Shown one piece after another: positions 33,349-46,900 of a stretch of DNA of 64,000 bases; the first letter of the stretch is position 1, and each line of letters opens with the position of its first letter. The notes beneath the pieces were generated by a model. The model worked only from the letters and a program-made list of their open reading frames with translations. It was not told the DNA's origin and searched no databases. The DNA is from Scolanthus callimorphus (Eukaryota; Cnidaria; Anthozoa; Actiniaria; Edwardsiidae). A program made the position numbers and the translations under genes. The stretch is taken from positions 24,437,204 through 24,501,203 of the forward strand of contig CM066919.1 of NCBI GenBank assembly GCA_033964015.1. The letters are read 5' to 3'.

Positions 33349-35185
33349 TTACCGCAATGTTGTGACTAAAGCGGCTCGGTATTAAACTTAAAAGCAGGAA
33401 TTGACGCTGCGAGCGAAGCTTGGGCAAGGCGGTTTACATAGGCACACCCACAAGAAGTTGATCGCGCGCAGCGTCACCTTTGCCTTGCCTGGTGTGATGA
33501 GTGATTGATGTCTGTAAGTGACACGTCATAACCCCTGTTGAGAGGCGTTTTGACCCGTTGCGTTTTTAAAGCGATAAATTCAAATACAAACACTATCATC
33601 GATGCGGAATCACATTTGAAAACGTAAGGCCGGCTCGAGGTAAAAAGTGTCTGAAACACTAGATTATTGAAATATCAGATTAATAGCATGTGGCGCGACT
33701 GTCACGCAAGTTGTAATGTAACACAACCGACTCACGTCGCCGATGGCAAAATAAACACAGCTGTGTCTGCTCGCTGCGCGAAAATGGGGTAAACAGACCA
33801 CATTATTATGTGTTTGACATTGGCTTTCTGGCAGTCTTCCTAGTTATTGAAAATTCAAATGTGCGTACACTTAGCGAACGATTCATCATTTCAGTAACTC
33901 CATCTATTTTTCTCTGGGTAATTTACAGTGGGAAAAGCTCCTTTGTGTCGGTCGGTCACGCAACGTTTCTTCTTACACGGGCACCAAACACAGGGCAGCC
34001 CCCTCCCCCCCCCCCCCCCCCCCCCCCTCCTCCTATAGCCCCGCGATAAAACATGCAACTAAGCACATGGGCGGCGGAGCACTCTCAAAAGTGGAGGTGA
34101 AGAGGCACCCCCCCCCCCCCCCCCCCTCCCCCTGGTTCGCCGCCTATGAAGCATGAAGATCAAAGATAAAGGTATTTGTACTACTTTTGTCAGGAAATGT
34201 AGATCGGAAAATCTGCCAGAAGGTATAACTTCCCAGCCAATGATGAGTCAAAATGCCATAAAACGACGAAAAAAAAAAAGAAGAATTAAACTAAGCTCAA
34301 AAAGTTGAAATAACAGAATAACGTAGCGGCTAAGAAATTTCAAAACATAAGTTCCAAAGGGCAAAATTAGAATAAATTTGCCTAGGCTGGCGTGACACTA
34401 CACAGGTAGTGATTCTGATTGGTCGGCGCGCTTTGTCTGTCGCGTTTATCATGTGAGTTCACATCTGATTTTTGTGTGCCATTCAAGTGAAATGCAAACT
34501 ATAGTCCCAGTCATTCTCGTACCCAGAGCAAAATCGCACGATCCCAGCAAGAGGATTCCTGGCTTTCCTGCAAGCCATCAGCGAAAGGGGGCGAGGAACG
34601 GGTTTGAGGAACGAAGTACGGAGCTCGACCATATACGCTTCCATCCGCTAGCCTCGCACCCAGTCACGACGCAAGCGACGTTTTGCCCACGAAGTTCTTC
34701 ACCCTTCCCGCTCTGCGCGCGCGCCCTTGAAAAGTAACGCAATTCCGTAACGGTCAAAAAGTAACGTTCAAGATTCGACTGAGATCGAGTCTGACAGCAA
34801 GCGACGGAAAACGTGAATGTAGGAGTTTTTACAAAATGGTGCGATTTCCATGGAAACGAATAGTCTCCCGCGCGCGAGGCAGCCCGTCCTTTGTGTTGGT
34901 CACGCAACGCTTCCCTCAAACAAACGGCGCTACGTGTTCAGTCTTCTTCACGAGAGGGTTTCCCTGAGCTGTGACCATGTTTGTTTGTTTTTTCTTACAG
35001 GCATCGTTTCCACACAAATCGCGACAAAAAACACCACCACTTCTTTTGTCTCCACCTGAGTTTATTGAAAATTGCCTCATCCAAAGCCTAACAGCATATA
35101 TCTCTTCTAGAGGTATTTCTTACTTATCTAATACGACGTAAAATTTAATTCTGTTTTCCTACCCAACCCGCCCCAATAACTTGTG

Positions 35186-35486
35186 TAATAATACACATGA
35201 AAAAATCTCTGGATTCTGATTGGCTGAGAGCAGTGCAGTTTTGAGGTAACAAAGTGCCAAAAAAAGGTAACAAAGTGCAAAAATGGTTAACAAAATGCAA
35301 ATTTGCTTTTGAAATGCTAAAATATTTTGATAACAGAGCTATATTATGGAACTTTGGTTTTTGTTCATGCTCAAATTCTGTCAGGTTTTGGTCCGATTTC
35401 AATCAAGGAAAATACGTGCGGCTTGTTCAGTTTGTAAGCAGATTTGTGAATGACTCCTTGGAAATCTTTTCATGTGTATTATTAAT
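35186..35486. mobile_element. MITE with TAATAATACACATGAAAAAA ends
   Basis: Termini at 35186 and 35486 are inverted repeats of ~27 bp with a few mismatches. Contains ATTCTGATTGGCTGAG near the left end. Confidence 0.55.
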
Positions 35487-35490
35487 ACGA

Positions 35491-35521
<31 letters not shown>

Positions 35522-35634
35522 TTTATTTACACTCGTGGGTTTTTCAAAAACTCAAATTGCACTCGCCGAAAAACCCACTCGTGCAAATTAATTCCAAATT
35601 GAACTCGAAGTCGTATGATTTCCTATACTAATAA
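35478..35634. mobile_element. Hairpin MITE abutting the previous element
   Basis: ~65 bp arms (TTATTAATACGAAATCATAC and AACCCACTCGTG motifs, complemented on the right) leave a loop of ~25 nt. The outer bases overlap the neighbouring element's end, so one probably inserted at the terminus of the other. Confidence 0.65.
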
Positions 35635-36604
35635 CATGGTATTACATGGGGCTTGAAACAGAAAAGACGTGTTCCTTTTTAGTAGCTTGAAAATCAGTCA
35701 AACGTCAAGAAAAGCCCGCTCATGAAAAATGTGATCGTTCGTGGAAACTTTACAGGAACATTTATGTGAAGTTTCAGTAAAAATTTTGGAGTGAGAGACG
35801 GCTAGAAAATTTCACTGAAATTTATAGCACAGGAAAATGTAATTGTATGAATACAAATACATGGAAAGTGCAAATGAACAAAGAAAATCCTATAAAAAGC
35901 CATTAAAATGATGACTTGAACTCCCATGAAAATGCAAATGACAAATATATCAGAAAACCATGAAATGACATGATCAACTAAATCATGAACTTTGAAAAAA
36001 AAAAACTGGCCATGAAATGCTAGATGAATAATGGGACTTGAGTACAAATAAAAGGATTCAATGGCCACGATAGTTGCAGCTTACTGTAGGCCGGCACTAC
36101 AGGATAAGAAGAAGGTTCTCTGGGACAGTAAAAATTAGAAACAAGGAATTTCGTATTACAAATTTTTAAAATGGCAGAAATTGAACACCGAAACCAATAA
36201 AAAGTAAGCGAAGATAGTAACTAAGAACCAGTGGAACCAATACTCTAAAATTCTCTGCTTTTCTTTCTAGCTTTCTTGGACCTGTGACCTTCTGGCTTTC
36301 TTAGACCTGTGTGGTGTTCTAAGAACTTTCTGGTTTTCTTAGAACTCTCTGCTTTTCATACTACTTTCTGGTTTTCTTGGACCTGTGTGGTGTTCTTAGA
36401 ACTCTCTGGTTTCTCTGACTCTCGTAATTCGCACTTCCTGTATGTATTTTCCCATGACTTGTACTCAGAAATGAAGTACTTAACAATTTTGCCTGTGGTT
36501 TCATGCCATAATACATGCCAAATCAAAAGCTAGATTTGTCACATTTTTGATCAAATTTTAGTCATATCTGCAAGGGCATTAAGGATTTGCTAGTAGAGTA
36601 TAGT

Positions 36605-36850
36605 AAAGACCTACTCGTTCGCTTTGTTTTTGCTAAGTTTTGGAAAGTCTATTGTCTGTTTTGTTGAACTCTTCTGCGTGGTGGTTTTTCTGCGATATCT
36701 TATTTCACGATACCCGGTGCATGACGTGAACTTGAAATAGGATATCGCAATATCTTAAAAATATATCACTCATCGAGGAGTTCAACACGAGAAAAACAGA
36801 GCTATTAAGCGCCCCAAAAAGCAGTAGAAACAAAGCGAACGAGTCTTTTT
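36605..36850. mobile_element. MITE with GACCTACTCGTTCGCTTTGT ends
   Basis: ACTCGTTCGCTTTGTTT at the left and AAACAAAGCGAACGAGT at the right. An inner inverted pair GATATCTTATTTCA / TGAAATAGGATATC makes a nested hairpin. Confidence 0.6.
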
Positions 36851-37922
36851 CCACTAAATTTTACTGGCACAATTCCTAACGTCCCTGTATTGTCATTATT
36901 TGTATATGTCTATTTTTGACACCGCCACTTTAAGGACCCCCACTCACATTGCCCATAATGCACTGCTTCGCCGCCATTTTTGGTGCCAACAAAAATGGCG
37001 GCTTGAACAAAAGGCTTAAATACCTTCTTTTTTACTAATGCGAATCGAGCTTCTGGTGCACTAAATTAATGTAAAAGAAAAACAAAGCAATGCGTTATGT
37101 ACAGGGTGACTCGGCTCCTTTGCGTTCATACGTTCAGCTACTACACATGAACAACGGTCTGTTTCCCGGGTAACCCAATGTTACCATGGCAACTCCATGG
37201 AATCAATAATGCATTGTTTTCTCCAACAACGTGTGAATTTCTACTCTGCAAGGAATAATGATGTTGTTCAAATTTATCCCAGACTTCAGTTTTTTCAAGT
37301 CTACTGATTTAGTGAAGACAACGAGGACAAAACAAAGAAGGGGCTGTATGTCACGGTTATAACCCTAAAATCGTGACAAATTAACCCTAAAATTGTGGGA
37401 CGTAAGCCAGGGATAAATTCAATTACATCAATATACTTTGTACATTTGAAGGGATATCTAATAGAAAATCCTCAAGTCTTGTTAAGCTCGCAAGTTGTTG
37501 GAGAAACTCAAACAAGGTTTCATAAAGCAAACACCCTTAAAAACCAAACAACTTTATATGCCGAAACCAGCATATTGTTTCATGAGAACAGCAATTTACC
37601 TATGAACGAAACAGAAAGAAATCCCTTAGAATGGTTGCTTTAGGAAACCTTCTCAATGGTATTATAAAAGGCAATTTCTTAATTATATACAATTTCAATT
37701 TTGCTCTTCTCGATACAAAATTACTATACAGCATTGACTTGTTATATCTATTTACAAATGGGCATATTAACATGCCTCTGTACAAATGTTGAATGAAGCG
37801 CCACTTCCCTGGGAATATTTCCTCTCATAGTAGATAATACATCAACAAAATATTTTACTGTTGTCCAGTCGCAATTCTCGGGTCAACTTCATTTAAAAAT
37901 TCTCTAAATTCGATGTATAAAA

Positions 37923-37938
37923 CTAGGGACGGTGAAAT
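37923..37938 (-). other. PHACTR: Terminal PHACTR coding microexon (16 nt)
   Basis: After a strong polypyrimidine acceptor (TCTTATTTTTTCCACAG) only 16 coding nt remain: one base completing the Arg codon, then FHRP and TAG. FHRP is the invariant PHACTR C-terminus. Another frame of the same exon (27 codons, stop at 37855) looks open but does not match the family. Confidence 0.9.
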
Positions 37939-40900
37939 CTGTGGAAAAAATAAGAGAATACGTTAATAGCGGTCACAAGAGCCTTTCTGGGGGCCCTAAG
38001 AGGATGCAAAATCCAGGAAACTTAGAGGGGGACACTGGGGGTCACCCCCCACCCCCTCCTTAGAGGGGGACACTGGGGTCACCCCTCCCCCTCTTCTCTG
38101 AAGATTTCCATAGCACCCCATCATGACGAAGCCTTTGAACCCTCGGACTTTGATCAAATAAAGCGAAATTGAAACAATCAAATTTAGACAAAATATTGTA
38201 TTTATTTTAATTTATTGGAGTTATGCTTATGTAAATATTTTTACACGGTTCCAATAAAAATCTGTCTATCTATATTTATTGTATTTTCTAATGGAATTTT
38301 CAATTTCGTTTCACTGAATTTTCAAGAGCCCGTGTCATCCATTTCTTTGTTATTGCTTTCGTTTGACATTAGAACACGAATTACGTGAAGAAATCTCTTA
38401 ATAAACATCTAAAAACAAAGTTCCAGATTTGGTTTAGCAAATTCAATCGAGAAAATTGCTCTATATTCTCTAAATCAGCCGATGGAATTGGATACTTTCT
38501 CCGACTTGGTGTGTTACTAGGCTGTCAAAATATAGCGGCTGACACAGGCTCTTTTTATGTCTGGTCCCAATTTTCTGAAGTTCCTGGATCCGCTCCTCAG
38601 GTGAACGAATGGTCTAACCCTTGATCCGTTTCGTGAAATACCGTGACCTCGGCCTTGATAATACGTGTATCTCTACCTTCGAACTCGGTCAGTATTTCAA
38701 AGCCTCGGTTCACGGTATTTCACAATCTGGACCTCCCCTTCTTGGTAAATAACATACACGTACCTTGTATATTGTTTACTCTCTTCGTGAACTTGCATTT
38801 CTGTGCTTTTGTATTCATTAAGTTCTTTTCTAATTGCGGCCTGTTAACAATAAACAGAAAATTCATGGACGCTTGTTTGACAGTATGTACAAATTAAAGG
38901 AATGACTTGCAATGCCCATAACGCACTGCTTCTCGGCATTTTCGGTACCATCAAAATTCTGGATCTTGACAAAATGCTCAAATACTTCACACTTTTGGCC
39001 AATTTTACACAGTTTACCATGCAAATGCGAGAAAGGCTCGCACAAATCCTCTGCACTCAGAGTTAGTAAAGCAATGCATTATGGAGAGAGTGGGTCGACT
39101 CCTTAATGCTCAAATATTTTTATTTAAGGCTGGATCTAACTGGAACGCAAGCGCAAGGATATCAAACTCATACATTTCCCTTTTGTGGTTCACACTAGAA
39201 CGCAAGCGCAAGAATATCGAGACGTTGCGTTCCCTTGCGCTTGCGTCTAGTGCACTGCGTCTAGTATGATTCAAGTGAACGCAAGCACAAGCAACTTATC
39301 AATGTTGATTTTAGGCTTGTGCTTGCGTCGCTATGATTCACACTTGCATTGCGCTTGCGCCCTGCGCTTGCGTTCCAGTGAGAATCAGCTTTTACAGTCG
39401 CAAGGAACAAAGTGGTGACAATTTTTACCATATCCGCAGAGGAAAACGCATAATTTTGTTCTTGTTTTGTTAAATAAGAATTGCACGAAGTTAACCAGGA
39501 TACCGACAATTATCTGCCTGTTATTAAGGCAGCGAGTAATTACGTAGTGTTGCGATTTTTAATTTACGCCCAGCAAGGAAAACCAGGGTGGAGGTCTATG
39601 GTGGCCCATCGCTGCCACAACGAAATATCCCTGATCGGTTCATTTTTTTGTGCAAAACCAACTATTGCTATATTAAAATAAAATAAAAACAAACTAATTT
39701 CGAATTAAAAGTGAATTGAAATTCATAATTCATTTAAACGCAAAGCTAAAATCAAATACAAAGTAAATTCAAAGCAAAACAAAAGTAAAATCAAAATCAC
39801 TTCAAAAGTAAATCTAAATTCAAAGTTGAAGTCAATTCAAAATAATTTCAAAGTAAAACTAAAATCAAATCCAAAGTAAATTCAAAGTAAAACAAAAGTA
39901 AAATCAAAATCACTTCAAAAGTAAATCTAAATTCAAAGTTGAAGTCAATTCAAAATTAATTTCAAAGTAAAACTAAATCAAATTCAAACTAAAAATATAA
40001 GTTAATCAAATCAAAAGTCAAGTCAAAAGTAAATGCAAAATCAGTTTCAAAGTAAAAGTAATCACAAATCTAGGAGAGTTTAAAAGTAAATAAAAAATCA
40101 ATTCAAAGTAAAACTTAAATCGAATCAAAGTGAATTTAAATCATTTCAAAAGTAAAACGAAAGTGTTTTTAAAAATGTAGCAGCCATCGCTGCCATAGAC
40201 CATGATGCATTGCGAGAATCAAGCACTCTGAGTAGACTGAGTACGAGATATGCTGGCGGCCATTGCAGCTATGTTCAGGTTGAAACTCTCGGCCAATATT
40301 TCTTTGGAAGAATTGCCATAAAAGCGTCCAAAACTATTTGTGACGACTAGAAACTTGAAACAGGCACTCGATGTAAGTACAATAGACTTAAAGGAGCTGA
40401 GGTTTCAAGGAAGGCGCTACTTTATATCCCCCGTATGGCTGGAGTATCGGATAATTCGGTGGATCAAAATAGAAATAGAAGAAGTCTTATTCCAGTTGGA
40501 TTGAGGAAGGTCGCATTTTGACTGAGGGAGACGTATCCCACTTTGGAATTTGCTGCAGATACATGATTATATCTCATGAAGCCCAAACTTGCATCCGGCG
40601 AGTATTATAAACTGGGCAAAAAAAAAATGCCCCTGGAAAAGTACCAGATGGAAATAAGATGACTTGTATAATAAACTTAACATGATTCATTTGCAAGGTT
40701 TATGGTTTTACTAAATACACAGATTTATACACTGGCTACAAGCCGATGTTGTTGTGTTTCTTGCATTTACCTTCAGATAAAGGGGCATTGCCATTGTTTA
40801 TTTGCATCCCCTATGGATTAACCCCTTTTTAAACATGTCTAAAATCTCATTCCAACTGGTCAGACATTCATTTTTGGGGGTGATACGGTTCTAATCGAAG

Positions 40901-43900
40901 TGTCCTATGGATAATAGGACAAAACTTCCTTTTAACACCAAATTAATATCCAAGGGGGGGGGGGGGGGGGGAAGATTAAATGACCCTATCAAACAAACTT
41001 GTATGTGTTTACCTTAGATTGGTCAATGGACCAAAAAAGCAAAACATGAAGTTCCATTCAAGCTACATCAAACATTTTACACTTATCAAGGACTGCAGTG
41101 CATGATTTTTAATGGTCAAGCTTATAATCTTTGTAGCAAGTGCAAAGAGAGAGAGTGAGTGGGTGGGTGGATTTCTTTTCAAAATTCTTCCACTGATTGT
41201 GATTACGACCCGCCATTCTAGATTCGCACGTGGGGAGAACTCCGAGCAATAGCTGCAATGCATACCGGGAAACGAGAGCGAAGAGCTCCCGAGGGGAGAG
41301 GGGTGCTCACCAGTTTATGTGAGCCAGTCTTAGTGGATCATTGCAAAATATATAGGTTCTTCTAACAACAATAAATACCTAAGATTCCATAATTAAAGGA
41401 GTTTGTTCGTCAATATCATCATGTCCATCATTTACGATGCAAATGCAATATACAAACACTTGTTACTAAAGGGTGAAAATCAAGAAGAAATCCCAGCCCC
41501 ACCACAGAGGGAACACCCCTCCAGTCTTTTGAAAATCAGGTAAATACTTGCACTAACTGGGTCACATGAACCCAACTACCTCGGAGATGTCTTTAGAGAG
41601 ATGTCAAAATCAATTCCAAAATACAAAGAACCATTTGATAGTCAGAAACTGAATTTTCAGCATATCTCTCTGGAGCAGATGGCAGAGTTGAATTTTAAAG
41701 ATTTTATTTGTATTATCATGCAAAATTGATTAATAATATTTAATAGTTATCACAAAATGAAATCCAGCATTCAATTCTACACATCCGTATTAGAACAATT
41801 GCAAAGTTTGGTGAAGATTACTTAAATGGGCAATTCCAGTAAATATATGTACCCCAGGGTCATTTGGAAATTCTGCCTGCATGGGGGGGGGGGGGGGGGG
41901 GAGGGGTGGGGGTTGAAGCTGGAGGCTAGGTTAACCTCTCAGGAATTCTATATGCATGGGGGATAAGCCATTTTGGAAATTCTGGATGCATAGGGGGGTC
42001 AAAAACTAGTGCCGCCTGTGGTGGGGATACATATATTTTCTGGAATTGCCCAATGCTGACTGAGATATGAATTTTCAAAACTTCATATTCTGGCTTCTTT
42101 TTTGCAAGAAATGTATGGCAAAATACATCAAAACGAGACTGGATGGGCATGGATGCCCGTCCAGCCTCGACTTGACGTATTTGCCCATATATTTCTTTGT
42201 TTTTCATTTTGTTTACTTCACTACTGGGATACCTGAATAATGAGCAATGTGATTGGTTATGCTTCTCCATATCTATCACAATGTAGCTGATAGTTATTAA
42301 CGAAAACACTAGTGTAAAACTTTTTAGAAAATAACACCTATTTTATATAGTGAATGTGCGCATTCTGATTGGTTAAAAGCAATAAAAGTACTTTCCATGT
42401 GAATGTTGGGGAATGTTGGTCGAACTGATAAAACTTGAAAGACACGAGCCGCATCTTTCAAGTTTTGATCAGTTCTCCCAGCATCCCCCTCGTGTTTGTA
42501 AGAAACCAGAGAGCACGCGGAAAGTACTTTTATTGCTTAACTAAAACCATGAAAATACATGTTTTAACAAGAAATCAAATGTATCATTCGCATATCATGC
42601 AGAAGGCATGGCATAGCTCATAGAGAGGGAAGGAGGGGCAGGTTTACCTTCATCAAACATTTTTTGATGAACTTTATACATCTACTAATAGCCAGCCTGC
42701 CCTCAACTTGTGACACATTCATACAGCTATTGCAAAAAATGTTGTTGGTAGAGCACTCAAGCGTACACACACAGCATAAGAGCTAACAAAGCAAGAAGAA
42801 TATTTGTATATATCTCACCTCTAGCACATGTCAAGCATGTTATTATCAATAGTCCAGTTTCAAATTCTCTAATCTACAGCTGAATAGGCATCAACGGCGC
42901 ATAAATACAGTGGGAGCCTCGATTTGAACCCGAAAGTTGCGAATACCAACGAGTCCAAAAAGTTTTGTCTATTGTCTCCATTCAAGCTTCATCAGTTTCT
43001 CTTTGGTATTCACAACTTTTTCTACTTCAAACCGAGGCTCCCGCTGTATTTATGCGCCGCCGATGCCTATTCAGCGGTAGATTAGAGAATTCGAAACATA
43101 ATTTTTACTAAATTGGCCCTGTAGCATGCTTGTGTGCACTCCAACAACATTTACTTAAATAGCTGTATATACTACAAAGGGAGCTCTGTAGGCCATGGTG
43201 GATAATGTGTTGCAGCCTGGTTCACCCAATCTTGTGTATCAGGTTTCGAAAGAGGCCTCTGTTAGTAGGGAAGTTTCAATTCTCATCTCCACTTCCCCAA
43301 TCCACCCACCCACTCACTCTCTCTCTTTGCACTTGCTACAAAGATTATAAGCTTGACCATTAAAAATCATGCACTGCAGTCCTTGATAAAGTGTAAAATG
43401 TTTGATGTAGCTTGAATGGAACTTCATGTTTTGCTTTTTTGGTCCATTGACCAATCTAAGGTAAACACATACAAGTTTGTTTGATAGGGTCATTTAATCT
43501 CCCCCCCCCCCCCCCCCCTTGGATATTAATTTGGTGTTAAAAGGAAGTTTTGTCCTATTATCCATAGGACACTTCGATTAGAACCGTATCACCCCCAAAA
43601 ATGAATGTCTGACCAGTTGGAATGAGATTTTAGACATGTTTAAAAAGGGGTTAATCCATAGGGGATGCAAATAAACAATGGCAATGCCCCTTTATCTGAA
43701 GGTAAATGCAAGAAACACAACAACATCGGCTTGTAGCCAGTGTATAAATCTGTGTATTTAGTAAAACCATAAACCTTGCAAATGAATCATGTTAAGTTTA
43801 TTATACAAGTCATCTTATTTCCATCTGGTACTTTTCCAGGGGCATTTTTTTTTTGCCCAGTTTATAATACTCGCCGGATGCAAGTTTGGGCTTCATGAGA

Positions 43901-46900
43901 TATAATCATGTATCTGCAGCAAATTCCAAAGTGGGATACGTCTCCCTCAGTCAAAATGCGACCTTCCTCAATCCAACTGGAATAAGACTTCTTCTATTTC
44001 TATTTTGATCCACCGAATTATCCGATACTCCAGCCATACGGGGGATATAAAGTAGCGACTTCCTTGAAACCTCAGCTCCTTTAAGTCTATTGTACTTACA
44101 TCGAGTGCCTGTTTCAAGTTTCTAGTCGTCACAAATAGTTTTGGACGCTTTTATGGCAATTCTTCCAAAGAAATATTGGCCGAGAGTTTCAACCTGAACA
44201 TAGCTGCAATGGCCGCCAGCATATCTCGTACTCAGTCTACTCAGAGTGCTTGATTCTCGCAATGCATCATGGTCTATGGCAGCGATGGGCTGCTACATTT
44301 TTAAAAACACTTTCGTTTTACTTTTGAAATGATTTTAAATTCACTTTTGATTCGATTTAAGTTTTACTTTGAATTGATTTTTTATTTACTTTTAAACTCT
44401 CCTAGATTTGTGATTACTTTTACTTTGAAACTGATTTTGCATTTACTTTTGACTTGACTTTTGATTTGATTTAACTTATATTTTTAGTTTGAATTTGATT
44501 TAGTTTTACTTTGAAATTAATTTTGAATTGACTTCAACTTTGAATTTAGATTTACTTTTGAAGTGATTTTGATTTTACTTTTGTTTTACTTTGAATTTAC
44601 TTTGGATTTGATTTTAGTTTTACTTTGAAATTAATTTTGAATTGACTTCAACTTTGAATTTAGATTTACTTTTGAAGTGATTTTGATTTACTTTTGTTTT
44701 GCTTTGAATTTACTTTGTATTTGATTTTAGCTTTGCGTTTAAATGAATTATGAATTTCAATTCACTTTTAATTCGAAATTAGTTTGTTTTTATTTTATTT
44801 TAATATAGCAATAGTTGGTTTTGCACAAAAAATGAACCGATCAGGGATATTTCGTTGTGGCAGCGATGGGCCACCATATATTTTGCAATGATCCACTAAG
44901 ACTGGCTCACATAAACTGGTGAGCACCCCTCTCCCCTCGGGAGCTCTTCGCTCTCGTTTCCCGGTATGCATTGCAGCTATTGCTCGGAGTTCTCCCCACG
45001 TGCGAATCTAGAATGGCGGGTCGTAATCACAATCAGTGGAAGAATTTTGAAAAGAAATCCACCCACCCACTCACTCTCTCTCTTTGCACTTGCTACAAAG
45101 ATTATAAGCTTGACCATTAAAAATCATGCACTGCAGTCCTTGATAAAGTGTAAAATGTTTGATGTAGCTTGAATGGAACTTCATGTTTTGCTTTTTGGTC
45201 CATTGACCAATCTAAGGTAAACACATACAAGTTTGTTTGATAGGGTCATTTAATCCCCCCCCCCCCCCCCTTGGATATTAATTTGGTGTTAAAAGGAAGT
45301 TTTGTCCTATTATCCATAGGACACTTCGATTAGAACCGTATCACCCCCAAAAATGAATGTCTGACCAGTTGGAATGAGATTTTAGACATGTTTAAAAAGG
45401 GGTTAATCCATAGGGGATGCAAATAAACAATGGCAATGCCCCTTTATCTGAAGGTAAATGCAAGAAACACAACAACATCGGCTTGTAGCCAGTGTATAAA
45501 TCTGTGTATTTAGTAAAACCATAAACCTTGCAAATGAATCATGTTAAGTTTATTATACAAGTCATCTTATTTCCATCTGGTACTTTTCCAGGGGCATTTT
45601 TTTTTTTGCCCAGTTTATAATACTCGCCGGATGCAAGTTTGGGCTTCATGAGATATAATCATGTATCTGCAGCAAATTCCAAAGTGGGATACGTCTCCCT
45701 CAGTCAAAATGCGACCTTCCTCAATCCAACTGGAATAAGACTTCTTCTATTTCTATTTTGATCCACCGAATTATCCGATACTCCAGCCATACGGGGGATA
45801 TAAAGTAGCGACTTCCTTGAAACCTCAGCTCCTTTAAGTCTATTGTACTTACATCGAGTGCCTGTTTCAAGTTTCTAGTCGTCACAAATAGTTTTGGACG
45901 CTTTTATGGCAATTCTTCCAAAGAAATATTGGCCGAGAGTTTCAACCTGAACATAGCTGCAATGGCCGCCAGCATATCTCGTACTCAGTCTACTCAGAGT
46001 GCTTGATTCTCGCAATGCATCATGGTCTATGGCAGCGATGGGCTGCTACATTTTTAAAAACACTTTCGTTTTACTTTTGAAATGATTTTAAATTCACTTT
46101 TGATTCGATTTAGTTTTACTTTGAATTGATTTTTTATTTACTTTTAAACTCTCCTAGATTTGTGATTACTTTTACTTTGAAACTGATTTTGCATTTACTT
46201 TTGACTTGACTTTTGATTTGATTTAACTTATATTTTTAGTTTGAATTTGATTTAGTTTTACTTTGAAATTAATTTGAATTGACTTCAACTTTGAATTTAG
46301 ATTTACTTTTGAAGTGATTTTGATTTTACTTTTGTTTTACTTTGAATTTACTTTGGATTTGATTTTAGTTTTACTTTGAAATTAATTTTGAATTGACTTC
46401 AACTTTGAATTTAGATTTACTTTTGAAGTGATTTTGATTTTACTTTTGTTTTGCTTTGAATTTACTTTGTATTTGATTTTAGCTTTGCGTTTAAATGAAT
46501 TATGAATTTCAATTCACTTTTAATTCGAAATTAGTTTGTTTTTATTTTATTTTAATATAGCAATAGTTGGTTTTGCACAAAAAAATGAACCGATCAGGGA
46601 TATTTCGTTGTGGCAGCGATGGGCCAACATGTCGACAGGAAACCCAAGATATGTTTGTTCGCGTGAAATGAGCGACCCGGGAGCTTGTAACTCGGCCATT
46701 AGCGTTAAAACGACTTCCCGCCAGCGCACGGAATTAAGATACAACGCCCATGTGGCGTGAAATATTGGATTATAGATACACGAAACACGAAACTTTCACC
46801 TGCATGTGATATGTCATTGGAACTTTTTGCTTACGAATGCAGCATTCTTGCGTGAAAGATTTCGTTCGAAAATAACTAATATGCTTTCCATGGAAAAAAG

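Larger units (their letters stand above)
33349..37922. other. Intergenic DNA between the PLAC8 copy and the PHACTR gene
   Basis: No supportable gene. Holds poly-C tracts (34003-34028, 34111-34128), elements at 35186-35486, 35478-35634 and 36605-36850, and two copies of GGTCACGCAACG (33954 and 34896), suggesting another dispersed family. PHACTR 3' untranslated sequence presumably lies just below 37923. Confidence 0.4.
39603..46625. other. 7-kb intronic palindrome with a doubled right arm
   Basis: Left arm 39603-41345 (starts GGCCCATCGCTGCCACAACG) is the complement of 44875-46625 and, lacking ~180 bp at one end, of 43300-44874. Arms are nearly identical where I compared them (single-base indels such as TGATAAG/TGATAAAG). 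Each arm has an AT-rich tract of degenerate TCAAAGTAAAACTAAAA words (39690-40165 in the left arm), a poly-G/C tract and a GCCGCCAGCATATC segment. The ~1.95-kb spacer holds two smaller inverted elements. The whole lies in the PHACTR intron 38841-47029. No coding capacity is evident. The 66-68 codon frames in the arms (41063-41263, 44966-45172) are repeat sequence. Confidence 0.85.

Noticed and set aside
34453..34737. 94-codon frame starting near GTACCCAGAGC
   Set aside because: Shares the end motif of the MITE at 4551 and looks like dispersed repeat sequence. No homologue recognised.
37855..37938. A 27-codon terminal exon reading ISPSLVLYIEFREFLNEVDP
   Set aside because: It shares a real acceptor, but another frame gives the conserved PHACTR end FHRP and stop, in phase with the exon at 38764.
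41926..42309. 127-codon minus-strand frame in the palindrome spacer
   Set aside because: Overlaps inverted-repeat DNA and homopolymer edges. Composition is not protein-like and no family is recognised.
42860..43097. Possible tRNA-like fold (TTTGAACCCGAAAG)
   Set aside because: No acceptor or anticodon arms can be paired. The structure is explained by the long inverted repeat.
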